From NCBI RefSeq assembly GCF_036370855.1, contig NC_088117.1, positions 5,828,001 to 5,892,000 on the forward strand: a stretch of DNA of 64,000 nucleotides. The letters are read 5' to 3'. Positions 58,971 to 64,000 of this stretch are shown piece after piece (position 1 is the first letter of the stretch; every line of letters starts with the position of its first letter). The translations under genes were made by a program, and so were the position numbers. Source of the stretch: Dromaius novaehollandiae (Eukaryota > Chordata > Aves > Casuariiformes > Dromaiidae). The notes beneath the pieces were generated by a model. It made no database searches, had not been told where the DNA came from, and saw nothing but the letters and a program-made list of their open reading frames with translations.

Positions 58971-61944
58971 GGCATTAGACTGTGTTACAGAGAACTCCAG
59001 TGATGTCTCCAATATTGAATTCTGCTGGGGTATTGCTCTCTATTTACGAAGACTTTGGTTCACTGAATTACTCTAGTTTTAAACTTGCAAATTCTTCTAT
59101 AATCAATGATGTTCTACAGATGTAAAATAGAAGCAATTGAGTGGTGAATCAGATCTCATATTTATTCAGAAGAAAGGGCCTGATCCATCTCATTCCTCTA
59201 AGCACCAGTTAGCAATACCCCATGGAAGCCAGTGCTAAGCGAGATCAACATTAGATACGATTTGCAAAAGAGGGAGGACTAGTTTCAGGGCTTGGGCTGG
59301 CAAAAGCAGAATCACAATTCCCTCTCTACATGCTGTGTCAGTATTATATGAGGACAGAACTACCAAAAACCCTACAATCCTCTCTAAGGTCTTTCATTTC
59401 AGGAAAAGTCCATGTAACAAAGCTTTAATAAAACTAAGCTCAATGCTGTATTTGCTTGTCCAGCCAGTTTGTCCTGCATTGGCCGAGTATTGTTGCAGTA
59501 ATTTCCAAAGTGCTGTGTTCCTTGCCTCTGCCATGATTGACAGGCCTTAAGCACTGCATCTTGCCAAACCAACCTGCCTCCTCACCCAGGGGTAGAGGCC
59601 ACAGGGAGCCAGGGAAGGGGGTGCCACACTGGGAGGAGACGGAGACGCAGTAAACAAGGGCACAGCTCAAGGTTCCTCGGTTTGAGGCTAAAGGAGAGCA
59701 CAGAGGACAAAGCAAATATTAGCCTGGATTTCATCAGCTACAAGTTAAATTGGAAAATGAAAGAGGAAAAATTAAATGGGGTGGGAGTCACTGCTCCTGA
59801 ATTTAACAGCAGTGAAGTGGCATTTCTCTTTCACTCTTTCTTTCTGTGGTTCCTCTACAAACAATTCAGTGTATTTCTGGCACAAATCACAGCATCCTAT
59901 AATTCTTGATTATAATAATGGGTTTCAGAAAGCCTGAAAGTGGTTCTGGCCATTAAAATAAGAGTTTAGGACAGCGTTGTTTAAAAAGTGAGTGTTTGTT
60001 GAATATCAAAGCAACTTAGGAAGAGAACTGGGGTGATGCTGAAACGAGATTGCCACCTGTACCATTTAAACAGAAACCAGTCACTTGTCATCCTCTTCAA
60101 ACACACTCCGTCTCCCCTGCAGAGACAGATGTTTGAGTTGCCCCAGGCTTTCTCACTGCACAAGCACAGAAAGCAAGCACAAAAGTCCTCATAGCTTCCG
60201 GAAGGGGTGAGAGGGCAGAGACGGTCTGGTAAGACAGGTTGGAGGCTGAGGCGTTCAGAGGACACGAGGGCAGCACAAGGGAGTTTGGAAGAGGTTCATC
60301 CTCTGCAAGCCCCACAGTCTGTCATTCCTGGTTCCCTAGTTGGCTGCATTTATACATTTCACCTGCATGTCACTTGGCTTCAATAATAGTTTGTGATTTG
60401 AAGACACAAGCTAATTTTTCTTATTGCCAAGACCTTAGGCAAGAGAACCAGGCATTTTAGCCACTGCTTTACTGTCTAGAGCAATACTGGTCAGAGGGGG
60501 AAGAGGATTTGCTATGAGACATAGTGAGCTTCAGGGAGACAGTCTGGCTGGTGACATGAACATCCCTGAAGGGCCCCAGGCAGCAGGCCCTGTGGTGCAC
60601 TGTAAATGCCCTTCTGTGCAGCTGCAGGCACGGCTGGGCGAGCTGCTCCAGCCCTCCTGGGGCTTTTGGCCTCCCTCTGTAGGGGCTTGGCCGTGTTTGG
60701 AAATCAGATGCACAACAGGGAGGGGATATACAGCCCCACACTTCCCAAATCCTCCTGTCAGAGCTGCTCTAAAGGTCCTCGTTAAAGACGGTGGGGCAGA
60801 TCCTTCGCTGTGGCAGCGGATCACTCCCTCCTCTGAGGCGTGGGCCCATGATGCTTCCGTCACTAGGATTTCAAATACTGCCAGGCTGCTTGGCAGTAAG
60901 AGCACAACTGCAGTCTCCCCCTTGCTGTACTTCTTCCTCCAGGCCAGTAGCACTGCTTTCACTTATCACCAGACCTTGAGTACTACGTAAATAACAATGG
61001 GGTATTGTTAGGCAAAAGAGATTTAATTGGAGCCTGCACTCTCACAGTGGGTGAGATGGGTCTCTCTTCAAATCTAATCTGCTGTCTTTATCTTTCATCT
61101 CCTTTTCTCTCTCTTTCATCCTTCCCCTTTCCTCAAAGTTTGTCTATATTGTCTTCCAGCTCCTGGCCAGCAGTGAGTGACCAACCCATCCTAAAATGTG
61201 AGAAAGAAGGGAGGGAGGGAAGGATGTCCTTCTTTTAACATTTTTTAAACAGTCTTTAAATCCTTTGGAGTGTCTGGGCCTGAAAGAAGGATTAGCAGTA
61301 ATTCCCCTGCCATCGCTTGCTTCCGACTAGCTGACAATTCATTCTTTTGAGATCCCCTAAACTCACTGCTGAATACATTAGCAAGAGGACAGGGGAGCAG
61401 GCTGGATGAGGTTGTTATGAGCGCTTGGGTCCCCCTCCCCAAACGGCCTGGCTGTTTGGTTTAACGTAACCACCAAAGGCCCCCGGATGAGCATTTCTTC
61501 TCTTACTAACCTGAAACCAAACCAAGCTTGCCAATGTGGCAGCCCTGCAGCGATTTAACTCCTGTGGCCATGGGTTTGGGAAAGCAGTGCCCCAGGAACC
61601 ACTCTTCTTTCTTCTCTAATGGGTTGCTGGGTTGGCAGGGAGCTGGTGGCACCGGCAGGAACGGAGGGAGCTCTGGAGACAGGAAGGCTGGAAGGAGGCT
61701 CCGCAAGCCGAAGGTCTGCCTCTCAGCCCGTGCGGTGTCTCCGCGACCTCAGTCCTGCCACTGACTTGCCACCTCCTCAGCTTCTCCTCTGTCAAGGGGG
61801 GGCCCTGCCCCCCGGTGCTGCCAGGGCGCAGTCCCCCTGCTCTCTTTTCAGGGCATTGCAGCCTGCTGGGAGGGCATGCTGTGAGCCCTGCCTGCTTGGA
61901 CGCTGCTGAACACCCTCAGATGAGCAATGCTGTCTGTTTTCTCC

Positions 61945-62025
61945 TTCCCCTGCCTTGTTTTCTCTGTTTGTAAAATAGGGATCACAGTTTGCACATTGTG
62001 AATTACTGAAGTAAAGCATTAAGAG
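61945..62025 (-). repeat. MIR-like SINE fragment, antisense
   Basis: TTTTCTCTGTTTGTAAAATAGGG through GTGAATTACTGAAGTAAAGC follows the antisense MIR 3' region ('ctcatctgtaaaatgggga... gattaaatgagataatgtaaagc'). Confidence 0.65.
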
Positions 62026-63357
62026 CTAGGTGGAGTCTTGACCAGAGCCCTCGAAAGCAGCGCTTTCTGTTCCTGACCTCCATTTTCCCTGCCTTGGGGT
62101 TTCTGAACTCCTCTACAGCTCTCTCCCAGGTACGGGTTAATACCAGTCTTGCTTGCAGTCAGGTAAATCTTGCTTTCTTTAAGAGAAATATCTGCACTGA
62201 CAGGGGAAGAAAAAAGAGCAGGATTTGGCCCCCAGAACCCTCCGTACAATTGCACCATCCTAGAAAAATGCTCCCTGCAAAGGTATTTCTTTCTGGCATC
62301 CCTTTGCTGACACCCTAAGTATTAAAATAAACTGCTGATAAGGGAACCCGCAGTCCTCCCCCTCTCTGCTCCTCCTGAGACTATGGCCCATGGCTGTCTG
62401 GCCTGCCCAGGCTCAGCAAATTTCACTTCCCCTGCAGCTGGTCCTCTTGAGCAGGTCCTATTTCCCCGCTGCAGCACAGCTGCCAGCCCGCAGCTGGGCC
62501 AGCCCTGCTTTACGCTCCGCTTGTTTCACACCTACCTCCCCTGGGCAAAAGGAGGTAGCTGAGGGCAGTTGGGCCACAGGACTTGCCCTTCTGCCTCAGA
62601 CAGAAACTAAGCTGTGTTATTTAGACCCTCCAAAGGATATAAAAGGTGCCTGATGCCTAACAAGGGCCAAGGGCAGGAGACTGACCCCCTGCCGTAACCG
62701 GAGCAGAGGTCTGGTGGGAACCTGCAGTGCAGAGGGAAGGACTGGATGTGCCATCCTGTCTCTTCCTCTTTTCTCTTTCATCGGCCATGTCACAGCTCTG
62801 TCAGAGGCATTTTAGCACTGGGCTGAAACTCCCTTCACGGGTCTGCCCCATGACCCTGTTTCTTCCCAGTTCCCTGTTTTCTCCGTCCTTGCCTGCTCCC
62901 TCGCCAGCCCTTGCTGAGCCCAGCAACCTGGCTCCCTCCCTTGCCCTGTGCGAAGGTTTGGGCCTGGGTGGGAGAGTGAAGGAGGACAGGAAGCTGAAAC
63001 AGGAGGTTGAGCCAAACCTGGGGACCAGATTTCCCCGTCTGATAGCTGCTTCTCTCGGAAAAAGGGAATATTTTATAAAGAGCCTCATGAAAGTAAAGCG
63101 TATCATGATTCCAGGGCAAGGAGACGGCGAGCAAGATAGGAGCATCCCCTTAGATTTGCCTGCCGGAGGTTATTTACCTCAGGAAGCTGCTGAATAAAAG
63201 ATACAAAAATGCAGCAAAAAGTAGTATTATTTGCTTCTTTCAAAGCATGATGGGAGGCAGAAAAATATTGTAAGGGGTGTCTTTGAGTCTTGGCAGCCTG
63301 GATTTGTCAGGGCAGAGTTTTCATGGAGTGCTCTCTGGGTGACCCAGTTTCTGATAA

Positions 63358-63387
63358 ACACACACACACACATTCATGCACACACAC
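63358..63387. repeat. Interrupted (CA)n microsatellite
   Basis: CA run interrupted by TTCATG, then more CA units. Confidence 0.9.
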
Positions 63388-64000
63388 TGCAAGCCGCAAT
63401 CCACAACTTTAATAACTCTGTGACATACAAAGGAGATTTTGATGCAAAGTGGAGCTGACAGAGAAGTGGAAGGAAGTATCTGCTTTTTCTTTTTTTTTTT
63501 CAGTGCCACACCAGGATTACTGTCAAGGTGGTTTCAACCTTCAGCAAGGACTGATGTTATTGTAGGTTCTGCTTTTAATGACATTTAACAAGATTTGGTA
63601 GCTTGGGGGGAGGGGAAACAAGGATTTTCTTTTCTTTCCAGGGAGAATTCACTAGGGCTGTCAGGATTAAATGCATGAGGTGAATGCATATGGGGCTGCA
63701 AGGGGGGCTTAATAGATTTGCTACTGGTAACCACAGAACAGCTCTGAGACAGTATTTTCCAGCCCTGTCATGCGTCTGATGAAACATCTGTGTATGCTGA
63801 GGCATATCTTTGAGGGTATGTCATAGCAACATGGTCACACTGGGGTGACTTTGCTGTCAGCTTTGGTTTTCTGGCTGTGAGTAAGGTGGGGGCGACATGA
63901 GGATGTGAGTAAAATCATGTAGTGGTAGATTGTGTTCATTTCTGAAAACTTCCATTCAAAGACAATGTGGTGGCTGCTGCAGTCCAGGTGACGAATGTCA

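Larger units (their letters stand above)
59440..64000. other. Downstream non-coding stretch, no gene recognised
   Basis: No coding exon seen on either strand. Contains a pyrimidine-rich tract near 61.08-61.14 kb, a MIR-like piece at 61.95 kb and a CA repeat at 63.36 kb. Confidence 0.55.

Overview
The window comes from a vertebrate nuclear genome: two intron-containing genes lie in long AT-moderate non-coding DNA with old retroelements. CR1 LINE remnants (a 3' terminus with the sauropsid signature, reverse-transcriptase fragments, antisense copies) and several recognisable MIR/CORE-SINE pieces point to a sauropsid. Recognisable MIRs and a Ty3/Gypsy relic fit a slowly evolving genome such as a crocodilian or turtle better than a bird; that narrower placement is inference.

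Layout. 1-27.9 kb: no gene recognised; CR1, MIR and simple repeats plus unique sequence. About 27.94-28.64 kb: a CpG island, a candidate promoter with possible splice donors. 36.3-45.8 kb, plus strand: a complete nine-coding-exon gene for an ST3GAL-family alpha-2,3-sialyltransferase of 334 residues, with a polyadenylation signal at 46.31 kb. I rebuilt its exons from splice sites, reading phase and family motifs. 48.9-51.6 kb: an eroded Ty3/Gypsy retrotransposon on the minus strand. 52.9-57.6 kb, plus strand: complete TLR4 in three coding exons, 843 residues. 58-64 kb: no gene recognised.

How it fits together. TLR4 is the plasma-membrane receptor that senses lipopolysaccharide with MD-2. The sialyltransferase is a Golgi type II enzyme expected to cap galactose-ended glycans with sialic acid. 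It sits 7 kb upstream of TLR4 on the same strand. To my knowledge no ST3GAL gene lies beside TLR4 in human or mouse, so this looks like a paralogue lost in mammals. A functional link between the two (sialylation of TLR4 glycans) is only a hypothesis.
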